Below, in pieces: positions 45,382 to 55,400 of a DNA stretch of 64,000 nt (positions within the stretch are counted from its first letter, which is position 1; every line of letters begins with the position of its first letter). The DNA is taken from contig NZ_FOZP01000002.1 of assembly GCF_900116115.1 (NCBI RefSeq), positions 456,122 to 520,121 on the forward strand, read 5' to 3'. Source of the stretch: Lutibacter maritimus (GTDB taxonomy: Bacteria; Bacteroidota; Bacteroidia; Flavobacteriales; Flavobacteriaceae). The notes under the pieces were generated by a model, which was given only the letters and a program-made list of their open reading frames with translations, was not told the origin of the DNA and did not search any database. The position numbers were made by a program, and so were the translations under genes.

Positions 45382-46236
45382 ATGCAAAAACTAATACTAT
45401 CTATTGCAATTGTATTATTTTCAACAATACTTTTTTCTCAAAATAAACCTGCATATAAATTATACAATGCAAAAGGAAATAAGGTTTCGTATAAAAAAAT
45501 GATTAAAACTATGTCAAAATCAGATGTTGTTTTATTTGGCGAACACCACAACAATCCTATTGTGCACTGGTTACAATTGGAAACTACACAAGATTTATTT
45601 AAGTTAAGAAAATTAACTTTAGGAGCCGAAATGTTTGAGGCGGATAACCAACAACAATTAAATAATTACTTATCTGGAGAAATAGATGAAAAAGGACTAG
45701 ATACTTTAGTAAGATTGTGGAATAATTATAAAACAGATTACAAACCTTTGGTAGATTTTGCTAAAACAAACAATCTTAAATTTATTGCAACCAATATTCC
45801 TAGATCTTACGCAAGTTTGGTTTATAAAGGAGGTTTTGAAGCACTAGATTCACTTGCTGTAGAAGAAAAATCTTGGATTGCTACGTTGCCAATTAAATAT
45901 GATGCTACGTTGCCAGGATATGTAAAAATGAAAGCGATGATGGGCGGTCACGGAGGTGATAATTTACCAAAAGCACAAGCAATAAAAGATGCTACAATGG
46001 CATATTTTATTTTAAAAAACAACGAAAAAAACAAGTTGTTTTTACATTACAACGGTTCATATCATTCTGATGATTATGAAGGAATTAATTGGTATTTAAA
46101 ACAAAATGCAAATTCTTTAAAAGTAGTAACAGTTAGTGTGGTGGAGCAACAGAATTTGAATAAATTTAACCAAGAAAATAAATTAAAAGCCGATTTTATT
46201 ATTGTAGTTCCTGAAACTATGACGAAAACATATTAG
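45382..46236 (+). CDS. ChaN-like haem-binding/uptake family protein
   Basis: A 284-residue exported protein; the signal peptide ends near FSQN (about 20). The motif VVLFGEHHNNPIVHWLQLE near 53-71 and LGAEMFEADNQ near 85-95 mark the ChaN/DUF399 (TIKI-like) family. A member from Campylobacter binds haem. The conserved Glu-His pair could be catalytic in the TIKI-like fold. It has no neighbour with haem or iron function here, so the specific role is open. Confidence 0.85.
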   Translation: MQKLILSIAIVLFSTILFSQNKPAYKLYNAKGNKVSYKKMIKTMSKSDVVLFGEHHNNPIVHWLQLETTQDLFKLRKLTLGAEMFEADNQQQLNNYLSGEIDEKGLDTLVRLWNNYKTDYKPLVDFAKTNNLKFIATNIPRSYASLVYKGGFEALDSLAVEEKSWIATLPIKYDATLPGYVKMKAMMGGHGGDNLPKAQAIKDATMAYFILKNNEKNKLFLHYNGSYHSDDYEGINWYLKQNANSLKVVTVSVVEQQNLNKFNQENKLKADFIIVVPETMTKTY

Positions 46237-46282
46237 TTAATAAAAAATTAAACACTATATATTTAGAGCTCCCATTTTTTTT

Positions 46283-46298
46283 GTAAATTCGAATTTAC
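46283..46298. promoter_or_regulatory. Perfect palindrome before the sensor kinase gene
   Basis: GTAAATTCGAATTTAC, a perfect 16-base palindrome 23 bases upstream of the TTG start. There is no T tract, so it is a candidate operator. Confidence 0.45.
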
Positions 46299-46320
46299 TA
46301 ATAACTAAAAAAATATTCTA

Positions 46321-47556
46321 TTGCCAAGTTTGTTTCAAGAAGACGATTTCGTGTTTAATATTCTATTTGAAGCAGTTTCTGAAGGTGTAGTGGTAGTCGA
46401 TGAAAATCAGACTATTGTTGCAACAAATTCAGCAGCTGAAGAAATGTTTGGGTATTTAAAAAATGAGATTATAAACCAACATTTAAATATTTTAATTCCC
46501 TCAAAACATCATCATGTGCATGGTGATTATTTTAATTCTTTTTTTGATAGCAAAGCTTCAAAAAGACAAATGGGGAAAAATAGATTGCTATTTGGAGTTA
46601 AAAAAAATGGTGATAATTTTCCTGTCGAGGTAGGTTTAAATCCTTTTAAAGTTCAAGAAAAAACATATATAATGTCAATAATTATTGATATTACAGAACG
46701 TAAAAAAGCCGAAGATAAAATTATTGAATTAAATACGCAATTAGAAAACAAAGTTTCAACTAGAACAAACGAACTTCATAAAACCGTTGCAAATTTAAAA
46801 AGTGAAATTGATAAAAGAGTAAAAGCTGAACTTGAATTAAGAAATGCCCTTAAAAAAGAAAAAGAATTAAACGAGTTAAAAACTAAATTTTTATCATTAG
46901 TTTCTCATGAATTTAAAACACCTTTAAGTGGAATTTTAAATTCAGCAGTTTTAATTGGCCGATATACAAATACAGAAACCCAAGATAAAAGAGAAAAACA
47001 TTTGCAAACCATTAAAAATAAAGTGCAATATTTAGATGGCATTTTAAACGACTTTTTATCTGTTGAAAGACTAGATTCAGGAAAAGTAAAATACAAATTT
47101 TCTAACTTTAAACTAAGCAAAGTAGTAAATGAAGTAGTTTACAATGCTAATATGATGTTAAAAATGGGGCAACATATAAATTACCCAAAAAACATTGATG
47201 ATATAAGTATTTATAACGATGAAAAAATATTAGATTTAGTTTTAGGAAATTTGCTAAACAACGCCATAAAATACTCACCAGAAAATACTGTTATAGATTT
47301 TAATATTACAGCAAACAGTGATGGTTTTATTTTTGAAATAAAAGATAGCGGTATTGGAATTCCTTCTAAAGACCAAAAGCATATTTTTGAGCGATATTTT
47401 AGAGCAGAAAATGCATTAACAAACCAAGGAACAGGTATTGGTTTAAATATTATAAAAGGACATTTAGAAAGTTTAAATGGTTCAATATCATTTCATAGTG
47501 TTGAAAATGAAGGAACAACATTTATTGTAAAACTACCAATTATTACAGAAGAATGA
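46321..47556 (+). CDS. PAS-domain sensor histidine kinase
   Basis: A 411-residue soluble kinase. The PAS domain covers about 12-128 (FEAVSEGVVVVDENQTIVATN; ends IIDITERKKAEDK). A coiled coil follows (about 130-185). The phosphorylated His196 lies in SHEFKTPLSG, and the ATPase domain is about 300-410 (NAIKYSPEN, KDSGIGIP, GTGIGLNI). The start is TTG: the frame has a stop 15 bases upstream and no ATG until residue 42, inside the PAS domain. No membrane helix is present, so the signal is cytosolic. It overlaps its partner gene by 4 bases. Confidence 0.93.
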   Translation: MPSLFQEDDFVFNILFEAVSEGVVVVDENQTIVATNSAAEEMFGYLKNEIINQHLNILIPSKHHHVHGDYFNSFFDSKASKRQMGKNRLLFGVKKNGDNFPVEVGLNPFKVQEKTYIMSIIIDITERKKAEDKIIELNTQLENKVSTRTNELHKTVANLKSEIDKRVKAELELRNALKKEKELNELKTKFLSLVSHEFKTPLSGILNSAVLIGRYTNTETQDKREKHLQTIKNKVQYLDGILNDFLSVERLDSGKVKYKFSNFKLSKVVNEVVYNANMMLKMGQHINYPKNIDDISIYNDEKILDLVLGNLLNNAIKYSPENTVIDFNITANSDGFIFEIKDSGIGIPSKDQKHIFERYFRAENALTNQGTGIGLNIIKGHLESLNGSISFHSVENEGTTFIVKLPIITEE

Positions 47557-48608
47557 AAACAATATTAATTATTGAAGACGACACAGTTTTAAGAGAAACA
47601 ACGGCAGAAATTTTAGAACTAGAAAACTATAAAGTGGTAACAGCAGCCAACGGAAAACGTGGCGCTGAATTAGCAAAAATATTAATGCCAGATTTAGTAG
47701 TGTGTGATATTATGATGCCAGAACTGGATGGATACGATGTGCTTAAGATTCTTTCTGAGGATGAAAAAACCAAACGAATTCCATTTATTTTTATGTCGGC
47801 AAAAACCGAAATAAAAGATGTTAGAAAAGGAATGGATTTAGGTGCGGATGATTACTTAACAAAACCAGTAAATGACGAGTTGTTAATTAGCGCAATAGAA
47901 AGTAGGTTGGCAAAATCAGCTTTATTGCAAGAAGAAGAAACAAATATTGAAACCTCCAACGAAGCTTCTGAATTTAAAAACATAGAAAACATTGATGATC
48001 TGAAAAATTATTTTTGCGATTTTGGTATTTCAAAAGTGCTAAAAAAAGGTGAGGTAGTATACAGAGAAGGAGAATTCTGTAACAACGTATTTTTGGTATA
48101 TAAAGGTTCTGTAAAAAGTTCAAAAATTGATGAATTTGGAAAAGAACTTATTATTAATGTTTATAAAGATGACGATCTTTTTGGTTTTTCTTCAATTATA
48201 GAAAATGCACATTATTTTGAAACAACAACAGCAATGGAAAAGGCTGAATTAATGTATGTTACAAAAAATACAATGCAAAAAATTATTGAAAACAACTATA
48301 AATTATCCTTAGAAATATTTCAATTAATTAATGATAATTTAATTGAAGTTAAAGAACAATTGTTGCAAATGGCATACGGTTCAATGCGAAGAAAAACAGC
48401 CAGTACAATTTTAAAATTTGCACAAAAAATGACCAGAAAACCTTCCGATAACATAAATATTTCGCGACGAGATTTAGCCGGAGTTGCCGGAATTGCAACA
48501 GAAAGTTTAATTAGAACGTTAACCGATTTAAAAAAAGAAGGAATTATAGAAATAGAAGGAAGAAATATCAGAATTGTTGACTTGAATGCTTTAGAGTCAA
48601 TTAATTAA
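47553..48608 (+). CDS. Response regulator: receiver fused to CRP/FNR-type regulator
   Basis: A 351-residue fusion. The receiver domain is about 1-120, with phospho-acceptor Asp52 (CDIMMPELDGYD), acidic pair Asp9/Asp10 and Lys104 (TKPVND). A cyclic-nucleotide-binding-like jelly roll is at about 150-265 (EVVYREGEFCNNVFLVYKGS). A CRP-type winged helix is at about 275-345 (ISRRDLAGVAGIATESLIRT). It joins phosphorylation to a second possible input in one transcription factor. The gene overlaps the kinase gene by 4 bases. Confidence 0.93.
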   Translation: MKTILIIEDDTVLRETTAEILELENYKVVTAANGKRGAELAKILMPDLVVCDIMMPELDGYDVLKILSEDEKTKRIPFIFMSAKTEIKDVRKGMDLGADDYLTKPVNDELLISAIESRLAKSALLQEEETNIETSNEASEFKNIENIDDLKNYFCDFGISKVLKKGEVVYREGEFCNNVFLVYKGSVKSSKIDEFGKELIINVYKDDDLFGFSSIIENAHYFETTTAMEKAELMYVTKNTMQKIIENNYKLSLEIFQLINDNLIEVKEQLLQMAYGSMRRKTASTILKFAQKMTRKPSDNINISRRDLAGVAGIATESLIRTLTDLKKEGIIEIEGRNIRIVDLNALESIN

Positions 48609-48628
48609 CTTTTCAATAAGTTTTTTTA

Positions 48629-48649
48629 TGTAACATAGTTAATGTTACA
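48629..48649. promoter_or_regulatory. Candidate CRP/FNR-like operator before the stress-protein gene
   Basis: TGTAACAT-N5-ATGTTACA, perfect 8-base arms. It is centred about 55-60 bases upstream of a -7 box TAGTTTTG (48694-48701), a spacing usual for an activator. The flanks lack the T tract of a terminator. Confidence 0.55.
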
Positions 48650-48693
48650 AAAAATCACTGATTTATGTCATTTATTATTAATACACCTTTATT

Positions 48694-48701
48694 TAGTTTT
48701 G
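48694..48701 (+). promoter_or_regulatory. -7 element of the universal stress protein gene
   Basis: TAGTTTTG, exact TAnnTTTG, 17 bases before the ATG at 48719. It argues against an ATG at 48665, which would lie upstream of the transcript start. Confidence 0.45.
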
Positions 48702-48718
48702 TTGTATTAATAAAAGCA

Positions 48719-49552
48719 ATGAGAAATATTTTAATCTTAACCGATTTTTCTTCAAATTCATGGAATTCTATTGAGTATTCTTTAGCACTTTTTCAAGATA
48801 AAATATACAATTTTTACTTGTTAAATGCCTCTGATATTCAAGAAGATGAATTTGAACATGTGGCTATAGATAATGGAGGTTTGGCTACTGTTAAAAAAGC
48901 TAAAAATTCAAAAAAAGAATTCAATACATTATTAAATAAAATAAACCAATCTCCCTTAAAAGGGAAACATACATTTTCTCCAATTGCTGTTGAATCTAAT
49001 TTGCTTAGTGCGGTAAAAAACCAAATTAAATTACATAAAATAGATTTAATTATCTTGGGAACCAATGGGCTTTCTTCAAAAGGGAAAATGAATATTGGTT
49101 CAATTTCTGAAGATATTATTACAAAAGTAAAATGCTCAACTTTAGTTGTACCAAAAGATGCACGATATAAAGGTTTAAAAGAAATAGCTTTTCCAACAGA
49201 TTACACCTATTTTTACGAAGCCAAATTGCTTCAAAACATCAATCATTTATTAGAATACAAAAAATCTACATTTAGGTTTGTGTATGTTGCTAAAAAAAGT
49301 GCAGTGCTTGATAAAGAGCAGCTTTGGAATAAAGAAACACTGCATGATTATTTTATTAATTGCTCGCATACATTCCATTCCGAGCTAAATAAAAACTTAG
49401 AACTTTCTATTCAAAAAATTATTGATGAGTATAATACTGACATTGTAATAATGGCAGCTAAAAATTTAAATTTATTTGAACAAATTTTGTTTAGACCAAA
49501 AATGAATTCAATAAAATACTACACTAAAACACCATTTTTAATTTTGCACTAA
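48719..49552 (+). CDS. Tandem universal stress protein (UspA family)
   Basis: A 277-residue protein of two UspA-like halves (about 1-140 and 148-277). The first half starts MRNILILTDFSSNSW, and its nucleotide-loop is LGTNGLSSKGKMNIGSISE. The second half is more diverged (IVIMAAKNLNLFEQILF). An in-frame ATG 54 bases upstream was rejected because UspA homology and the -7 box both favour 48719. It stands just after the receiver-CRP gene and is its most likely target. Confidence 0.9.
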   Translation: MRNILILTDFSSNSWNSIEYSLALFQDKIYNFYLLNASDIQEDEFEHVAIDNGGLATVKKAKNSKKEFNTLLNKINQSPLKGKHTFSPIAVESNLLSAVKNQIKLHKIDLIILGTNGLSSKGKMNIGSISEDIITKVKCSTLVVPKDARYKGLKEIAFPTDYTYFYEAKLLQNINHLLEYKKSTFRFVYVAKKSAVLDKEQLWNKETLHDYFINCSHTFHSELNKNLELSIQKIIDEYNTDIVIMAAKNLNLFEQILFRPKMNSIKYYTKTPFLILH

Positions 49553-49633
49553 AATAAAAGCTAGTAGTAATAGTTTTTAAATAATTGTATCTTTATAAAA
49601 GTTAAATTTATGTACCAAAATCAAACTTTTATA

Positions 49634-52402
49634 ATGAAAAAGCAATACTTTTTATGGCTGTTTTTATGTCTTTTTTTAGAAATAAATGCACAAACTTCTT
49701 TAGTTAAAAATGTACCATTTGTAAATATTGGTCCTACAATTATGAGCGGTAGAATTGTAGATGTAGATGTTAATCCAAATAAACCAACTGAATTTTATGC
49801 CGCATACGCTTCAGGAGGTTTGTGGTTTACAAATAACAACGGAACGTCTTTTACTTCTGTAACTGAAAACGCACCAACTCAAAACATGGGAGATGTTGCA
49901 GTAGATTGGAATAACGGAACCATATGGATTGGCACGGGCGAAAGTAATTCGTCACGTTCTTCGTATGCAGGTATTGGCATTTTAAAAAGTATAGATAAAG
50001 GTAAAACTTGGCAAAACGTTGGGTTAAAAAATTCACAGCATATTGGTAGAATTATCATCAATAAAAATAATCCAAATGAAGTGGTGGTTGGTGTAATTGG
50101 TAATTTATACACACCAAATGCAGAACGAGGAATTTTTAAAACTTCTGATGGTGGCAAAACTTGGAAAAGTGTTTTATTTATTGATGAAAATACCGGTGTA
50201 ATAGACATCAGTGCTTCACCCACAAATTCAAATATTTTATACGCAGCTACTTGGGAACGAAACCGGAAAGCCTGGAATTTTGATGGAGATGGCGAAAATT
50301 CTGCTATTTATAAAAGTACAGATGCAGGAGAAACTTGGAGTAAATTAACCATTGAAGGAAACGGATTTCCAACTGGAGATGGAATTGGGCGTATTGGTTT
50401 GGCAGCTTTTAATGATGATATTATTTATGCTTTATTAGATAATCAATTTTTGAGACCCGAAGAAGTGAAAAAAGAATCAGAAGGTTTAAAAAAGGATGAT
50501 TTACGAAATATGAGCACTTCAGACTTTTTGAAATTGGAAAATAAAAAGTTGAATTTATATTTAAAAGAAAATGATTTCGATTCAAAATATACAGCGGAAT
50601 CTGTAAAAGAATCAGTTAAAAAAGGGAAAATTGTTCCTAATGATTTGGTTTCGTATTTAGAAGATGCAAATTTTGTATTGTTAAATTCTGAAGTTATTGG
50701 TGCAGAGCTATATAAATCTGTTGATGGAGGTAAAACATGGTATAAAACACATGAAAATTATTTAGATGATGTTTACAGTTCCTATGGATATTATTTTGGA
50801 ACAATAGCAGTGAATACATCAAATGAAAACAAAGTTTATATAGGTGGCGTTCCATTATTAAAATCTGATAATGGTGGTAAAACGTTTACATCCATCAGTA
50901 AAGATAATGTACACTCAGATCATCAATCTATTTGGGTAAACCCAATTTTGCAAGGTCATTTAATTAATGGAAACGATGGCGGAATTAATATTACGTACGA
51001 TGATGGAGATAATTGGATAAAGAATAATCAACCAGCTGTAGGACAGTTTTATTCCGTAAATGTTGATAATCAAAAACCATATAATGTATATGGCGGATTG
51101 CAAGATAATGGTGTTTGGTACGGACCTAGTAATTACGAGGCTTCTAAACGATGGGAATCAAACGGTGATTATCCCTATAAAAGTATTGGAGGTGGTGATG
51201 GAATGCAAGTTCAGATTGATAACAGAGATCATAATGTTGTGTATGCTGGAAGTCAATTTGGGTATTATTATCGTGTAAATTTGAAAACCAATGAACGAGT
51301 TAACATTCATCCAAAACACGAATTAGGAGATTCACCATACAGATATAATTGGCAAACACCTATTTTATTATCGCCTCATAATCAAGATATTTTGTATATG
51401 GGCGCTAATAAATTATTACGTTCCATGGATAAAGGAGAAACTTTTGATGTTATTTCTGAAGATTTAACCACTGGTGGAAAAAAAGGAAATGTACCTTATG
51501 GAACACTTACTGCAATCTCTGAAAGTCCGTTTCAATTTGGATTTATTTATGTTGGAAGCGATGATGGTTATGTAAATGTAACTATAAACGGTGGAGGAAG
51601 TTGGGTGCGAATTTCAGATAATTTACCACAAGGTCTTTGGGTTTCTAGAGTTATTGCATCACAACATGAAAAAGAAAGAGTATATGTAACTATAAATGGT
51701 TACAGAAACGATGATTTTAAACCTTATATTTTTGTAAGCGAAAATATGGGTAAATCATGGGAAAGTATTCAAGGTAATTTACCAAATTTCCCAATAAATG
51801 TGGTAAAAGAAGATCCTGAAGATGAAAATACATTGTATTTAGGAACTGATAATGAATTGTATGTTACTTTTGATAAAGGTAAAAACTGGCAAGTTTTTTC
51901 AAATGGAATACCAAAAGTTGCAGTTCATGATTTAGTGATTCAAAAGGAGGCGAAAGATTTAGTTGTTGGAACGCACGGTCGCTCTATTTACAAAGCAAAC
52001 GTTTCAGCTTTGCAACAATTCAATAAAATAAAAGATAAGAACTCCGCTATTTTTGAAATTCCTACAATTCGTTATTCATCGCGTTGGGGAAGTTCTTGGG
52101 GACAATGGTATGATGTTAATTTACCAAGTGTAACAATTCCATTTTACGCTGCTAATGAAGGAAATTTAAAAATTACTATTAGTACAGAAGATAATTTAGA
52201 ACTAAACCAATATCAAGTAAAAGCAGAAAAAGGTTTTAATTATTTTGAGTATGATTTATCAGTAGTTGATAAAAAGGCAATTATTGCACTAACCAAAAAA
52301 GACGCATCTTATAAAAAAGCTAAAAATGATGTTTATTATTTACCAAAAGGAAAATATATTGTAAAAATTGGTGAAGAAAAACAGGTTTTTGAAGTGAAGT
52401 AA
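49634..52402 (+). CDS. BNR/sortilin-like beta-propeller exoprotein
   Basis: A 922-residue exported propeller of the VPS10/BNR class. The signal peptide ends near INAQ (about 20). BNR repeats (S/T-x-D-x-G-x-T-W) occur throughout, for example KSIDKGKTWQNV, KTSDGGKTWKS and KSVDGGKTWYK. A charged helical insertion (about 285-355) is absent from the paralogue at 52473-55715. An ATG at 49610 would add eight residues ahead of a less typical signal peptide. No C-terminal sorting domain of type A or B is evident. Function unknown; such proteins may bind or cleave glycans or peptides. Confidence 0.87.
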   Translation: MKKQYFLWLFLCLFLEINAQTSLVKNVPFVNIGPTIMSGRIVDVDVNPNKPTEFYAAYASGGLWFTNNNGTSFTSVTENAPTQNMGDVAVDWNNGTIWIGTGESNSSRSSYAGIGILKSIDKGKTWQNVGLKNSQHIGRIIINKNNPNEVVVGVIGNLYTPNAERGIFKTSDGGKTWKSVLFIDENTGVIDISASPTNSNILYAATWERNRKAWNFDGDGENSAIYKSTDAGETWSKLTIEGNGFPTGDGIGRIGLAAFNDDIIYALLDNQFLRPEEVKKESEGLKKDDLRNMSTSDFLKLENKKLNLYLKENDFDSKYTAESVKESVKKGKIVPNDLVSYLEDANFVLLNSEVIGAELYKSVDGGKTWYKTHENYLDDVYSSYGYYFGTIAVNTSNENKVYIGGVPLLKSDNGGKTFTSISKDNVHSDHQSIWVNPILQGHLINGNDGGINITYDDGDNWIKNNQPAVGQFYSVNVDNQKPYNVYGGLQDNGVWYGPSNYEASKRWESNGDYPYKSIGGGDGMQVQIDNRDHNVVYAGSQFGYYYRVNLKTNERVNIHPKHELGDSPYRYNWQTPILLSPHNQDILYMGANKLLRSMDKGETFDVISEDLTTGGKKGNVPYGTLTAISESPFQFGFIYVGSDDGYVNVTINGGGSWVRISDNLPQGLWVSRVIASQHEKERVYVTINGYRNDDFKPYIFVSENMGKSWESIQGNLPNFPINVVKEDPEDENTLYLGTDNELYVTFDKGKNWQVFSNGIPKVAVHDLVIQKEAKDLVVGTHGRSIYKANVSALQQFNKIKDKNSAIFEIPTIRYSSRWGSSWGQWYDVNLPSVTIPFYAANEGNLKITISTEDNLELNQYQVKAEKGFNYFEYDLSVVDKKAIIALTKKDASYKKAKNDVYYLPKGKYIVKIGEEKQVFEVK

Positions 52403-52435
52403 AATGTAACAAATCTCATTGGTTTTTAACTTTAA

Positions 52436-52474
52436 AAACAAAAGGCTCAAATAATTCATTTGAGCCTTTTGTTT
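52436..52474. terminator. Bidirectional terminator between the two propeller genes
   Basis: AAACAAAAGGCTCAAAT / ATTTGAGCCTTTTGTTT, a perfect 17-base stem with a five-base loop. It overlaps the stop codon of the minus-strand gene. Confidence 0.9.
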
Positions 52475-55400
52475 ATTCATATTTAAATTCTTCAATATCA
52501 GTAAAAGGAGATAATTTTAAATCTTTTACAGAATCTTTATAAGAAATCCAATCCGATTTATAAAATTCATTAATTTTTGAAATTACTTCTTTAACTTTTT
52601 CATCAGCATTTTTTATCAATGTTGTTTCTGTTAAACCTGGTAATTGCTGTAAGGAATTTACATAACTCCTTGCTGTGTATAAATAAGAAATGGTGCTCGG
52701 AAATTCGGTGTCGGTAATACCTTGTCTGTCATCTTCTTTCCCTAATAAATCATCTAATAAACCATTAATTTTAGTTATAATTTCTTTATGGTTTTTAAGT
52801 AAATCTTCAAATTTATCCGTTTTTAATGCTATAATTCTTTTTTGATAATCTTCAACAATTTCTTTTGAAGCAAGTAGGCGTTGACTGGCATCACCTGCAA
52901 TTCCTATTTTATTTTCTAATGCTTTTAATAAATTGTACTTACTTTTTAAAACTTCAAATGAAATGCTAATTCTAGGATCATATTTTACTTCAATTTTTTC
53001 TGAAACAGTTTCATTTCCAAAATGTAGTTTTATTGTATAATTTCCTGGTAAAACTGTTACGCCACCTGGTTCAGAAGCTTTTTCCGATACTTTTCTTCTT
53101 GAAGGTCCTCTTGTTCCTTTTTCTTCTAATCGCCAGTACATTCTATGCAGTCCATTTTCTTTTGGTGCTTTGTATTTGACACTTCGTATTAACTCATTTT
53201 TATCATTGTAAACTTCAAAGAAAATAGTATCAAATTTAACTGCTGGTTTTTCTTCTTTTATAGCAGTTTCAGTTGTTGCTTTTTTATTCTTTTTGTCTGA
53301 AGTTTCTTCTGTTTTTTTAATTTCTGGTTTGTTTATACTATACGTAATCATGGCGCCACCATTTTTATTTTCTCCATTAAAAATGGCATTTGCTCCAAAA
53401 CGTGTTCCTGAGGGTTGTTGCGTTTCAGTAATAAATGCTGTTGGAGGCGTAAATAGGTGTATTTTTTTATCTAAAAGTTGTTTGCCTTCTTTTGCAATAG
53501 CTCTTAATGGTCTAATATCATCTAAAACATAAATAGCTCTACCAAAAGTACCAATTACTAAATCGTGCTCGCGAGGTTGAATTGTTAAATCCATTGTTGA
53601 AACATTTGGATAGTTGCCGTTCCATTTTGTCCAGTTTTTACCTTCATCAATGCTCACATATAAGCCATATTCTGTTCCTAAAAATTGAAGATTTGGAACT
53701 TCTAAATCTTGAATAAAAGATAATGTGTATCCAAAAGTTTCATCTTTATCTTCTACTAAATTTTCCCAAGTTTTTCCAAAATCACGTGTTCTAAATAAAT
53801 ATGGTTTAAAATCGAATTGGCGATAATTATTTACAATTACATAAGCTTCTGCTTTATTAAATTTTGAAGCTCTTATTTGTGCAACCCAAGCCTCTTTTGG
53901 TATATTCTTTATGTTTTTTGAAACATTTTCCCAAGTTTTTCCTCCGTCTTGAGTTAATTGAATATTTCCATCATCGGTTCCTACCCAAAGTATATTTTCA
54001 TCAAAAGTACTTGGTTCAATTGCTAAAATGGTACAATGGTTTTCGGCTCCTGTAGCGTCCATGGTTATTCCGCCGCTTTCGTGTTGTTTTTGTTTATCAG
54101 GATTATTGGTAGTTAAATCTGGCGAAATGATTTCCCAAGTATAACCTTTGTTGGTTGATTTATGCACAAACTGACTCCCAAAATAAATAGTTTCATTATC
54201 AATAGGATTCATAGCAATTGCTGAATTCCAATTAAAACGCAATTTAATAGCAGGATTTGGATGTGTTGGCCGAATGATTTTAGAATTTCCAGTAACCTTA
54301 TCATACCTAGTAACAAAACCTTGTTGCGACATAGAATATCCAAATCTAGAATCTTTTGGATCTGGAACTACATCAAAACCATCTCCAAACTGAATTTCTT
54401 GCCAATAGGAATTACGTATACCTTGATCTTTTAAAACATACGCTGGGCCAGCCCAAGAGCCGTTATCTTGCAATCCGCCATACACATTGTAAGGAAAATC
54501 GTTATCTACATTAATATGATAAAATTGCCCAACTGGTAAATTCTCAACAAAACGCCAAGTTTTACCTCTATCATGTGTAATATTTAAGCCGCCATCGTTT
54601 CCGTCAATCATATAATTTGGATTTGTTGGATGAATCCACCACGCATGATGATCTGGGTGAACGCCAACCGATGTTCCGTAAGCAGGCATTAATTGGTTAA
54701 AAGATTTTCCGCCATCTTCACTCACATTTACATAGGTAAAAACAGTATAAATTCTGTTTTCATTTGATGGATCAACTGCAAGATCAGAATAATAAAAAGG
54801 TCTGTTTCCAATGCCTTCAGATCCTCTTCCGCTTGATTTATCATTAACTAACTTCCAATTAATTCCGCCATCTTCAGATTTGTACAAACCATTTTTTTTA
54901 GCTTCAACTAATGCATATACAATTTTTGGGTTATTAGCTGCTATTGCTAATCCAATTCTTCCTAAATTTCCTTCAGGTAAACCGTCTTTATCAGTTAGTT
55001 TTTTCCAATTTTCACCGCCATTATAAGTTATATATAATCCTGAACCTTCACCGCCAGAATTAAATGTCCAAGGTTTGCGTTCATGCTCCCACATGGCAGC
55101 AATTAATTTATTTGGATTAGATGGATCCACAACTAAATCGGCACATCCAGTTTTATTATTTACAAACAACGATTTTTCCCAAGTTTTGCCTCCATCGGTA
55201 GTTTTATACACACCACGTTCTGGATGTGCTCCCCAAGGAGAACCGATTGCAGCAACATAAACAGTATTAGGATTGTCTTTATCAATAACTATTCTGTGTA
55301 TATTTCTTGTTTTTTCTAAACCAACCAGTTGCCAGGTTTTTCCAGCATCTAAACTTTTGTATAAGCCGTAGCCGCCAGTTAAACTATTTCTAGGATTTCC

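Noticed and set aside
48665-48718. Upstream ATG giving 18 extra residues to the universal stress protein
   Set aside because: UspA homology begins at the ATG at 48719, and a -7 box lies inside the extension.
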